DNA from: Orthonyx spaldingii
Taxonomy: Eukaryota > Chordata > Aves > Passeriformes > Orthonychidae
DNA: 64,000 nt
Direction: 5' to 3'
NCBI GenBank assembly: GCA_013397795.1
Contig: VZTJ01002639.1
Coordinates: 806,001-870,000, forward strand
In this document: positions 63,560-64,000 of the stretch, piece after piece
How the letters are laid out: each line of letters starts with the position of its first letter
How positions within the stretch are numbered: the first letter of the stretch is position 1
Position numbers and translations under genes: made by a program
The notes under the pieces: model-generated
Database searches by the model: none
What the model saw: the letters and a program-made list of their open reading frames with translations, nothing else
What the model was told of the DNA's origin: nothing

Positions 63560-63920
63560 CTGGGATTGTTCAGCCTGGAAAAGAGAAGGCTCAGGTGTGA
63601 CAAAATTGTGGTCTTCCAGTACATGAAGGGAGTCTACAAGAAGGGTGAAGAGGGACTATTTACAAGGGCCTGGAGGGACAGGACAAGGGGGAATGGCTTC
63701 AGACTGACAGAGAGTAGGGCTAGACTGGATATTGGGAAGGAATGTTCCCTATGAGGCTGGTGAGGCCCTGGCACAGGCTGCACAGAGAAGCTGTGGCTGC
63801 CCCATCCCTGGCAGTGTCCAAGGCCAGGCCGGACAGGGCTCAGAGGAACTTGGGATAGTGAAAGGTGTCCCTGCCACAGATGACCTTTAAGGTCCCTCCC
63901 AACCCAAACCATTCTATAAT
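63560..63920 (+). mobile_element. CR1 LINE 3' end, truncated
   Basis: The plus strand begins abruptly at CTGGGATTGTTCAGCCTGGAAAAGAGAAGGCTCAGG and continues GGACAGGACAAGGGGGAATGGCTTCAGACTGACAGAG, GACTGGATATTGGGAAGG, GAGGCTGGTGAGGCCCTGGCACAGGCTGC, CCAAGGCCAGGCCGGACAGGGC, and GTGAAAGGTGTCCCTGCC. It then skips the usual GGCAGGGG...GGAACTAG piece and ends ACAGATGACCTTTAAGGTCCCTCCCAACCCAAACCATTCTATAATG. It is the same subfamily as the copies at 5.2, 17.2 and 33.4 kb. Open frames across it are broken LINE sequence and not a gene. Confidence 0.95.
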
Positions 63921-63941
63921 GCATTCAATGCATCCCTAACT

Positions 63942-63990
63942 GTACAGCAGTGCCTGAAGAAGATCCATTATCATCTTTCCCCTATTCTGA
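63942..63990. repeat. unidentified dispersed repeat, copy 2
   Basis: GTACAGCAGTGCCTGAAGAA...CATCTTTCCCCTATTCTGA matches 37034-37080 in the same orientation. It starts about 20 bases after the CR1 end and runs close to the window edge, so its right limit is unknown. Confidence 0.6.
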
Positions 63991-64000
63991 TTACATATGT

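Noticed and set aside
63324..63924. Open frames around the terminal CR1
   Set aside because: They are explained by the CR1 fragment and its left flank; no intact LINE protein is encoded.
1..64000. CRISPR array, prokaryotic operon or mobile defence system
   Set aside because: No regularly spaced repeats, no dense coding and no ribosome-binding sites are present; CR1 content shows an avian genome.

Overview
The window looks like non-coding nuclear DNA from a bird, most likely a songbird (inference). The main evidence is a set of CR1 LINE fragments. Five are recognisable 3' ends, four of which share an 'AAGGTGTCCCTGCC ... AGATGACCTTTAAGGTCC ... CCAACCCAAACCATTCTRTG' tail or its diverged equivalent, and two older copies run on the minus strand. 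The sequence is AT-rich by eye, I see no CpG island, and no long coding frame resembles a protein I recognise. The density of CR1 and A/C-rich tracts, with little else, fits a gene-poor intergenic stretch or the inside of a large intron. No bacterial, organellar, viral or CRISPR-type system is visible.

Layout. 1-2,053: unique DNA, a CR1 tail (1360-1884), then a 20-base A run. 2,054-9,900: unique DNA with a CR1 tail at 5200-5725, an enhancer-like homeodomain/octamer cluster near 4,050-4,130, a well-spliced-looking candidate exon at 6250-6331 and a 141-codon open frame at 8306-8731. 9,900-14,890: an A/C-rich low-complexity block and a minus-strand candidate exon (12088-12209) that reads like a signal peptide. 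14,895-16,180: an old CR1 whose minus strand covers both the 3' end and part of the degraded reverse-transcriptase region. 17,223-17,520: a younger minus-strand CR1 tail. 17,520-33,440: mostly unique AT-rich sequence with a possible MIR-core remnant and a weak LTR-like stretch. 33,445-33,691: CR1 with internal deletions. 33,700-59,690: unique DNA with an (AC)24 microsatellite, a G/T-rich tract, a 15-bp perfect inverted repeat at 47720-47763, and a tRNA-derived SINE (MIR-like) remnant at 48750-48832. 59,689-64,000: an (AT)n tract, an old CR1 3' end (61500-61645) and a CR1 (63560-63920). Beside the last CR1 lies a roughly 50-base sequence also found at 37034-37080, which is an unidentified dispersed repeat.

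The window does not show genes that work together. The best leads for something undescribed are the two candidate exons, the inverted repeat and the unidentified repeat pair. All are hypotheses from reading the sequence, not demonstrated features.
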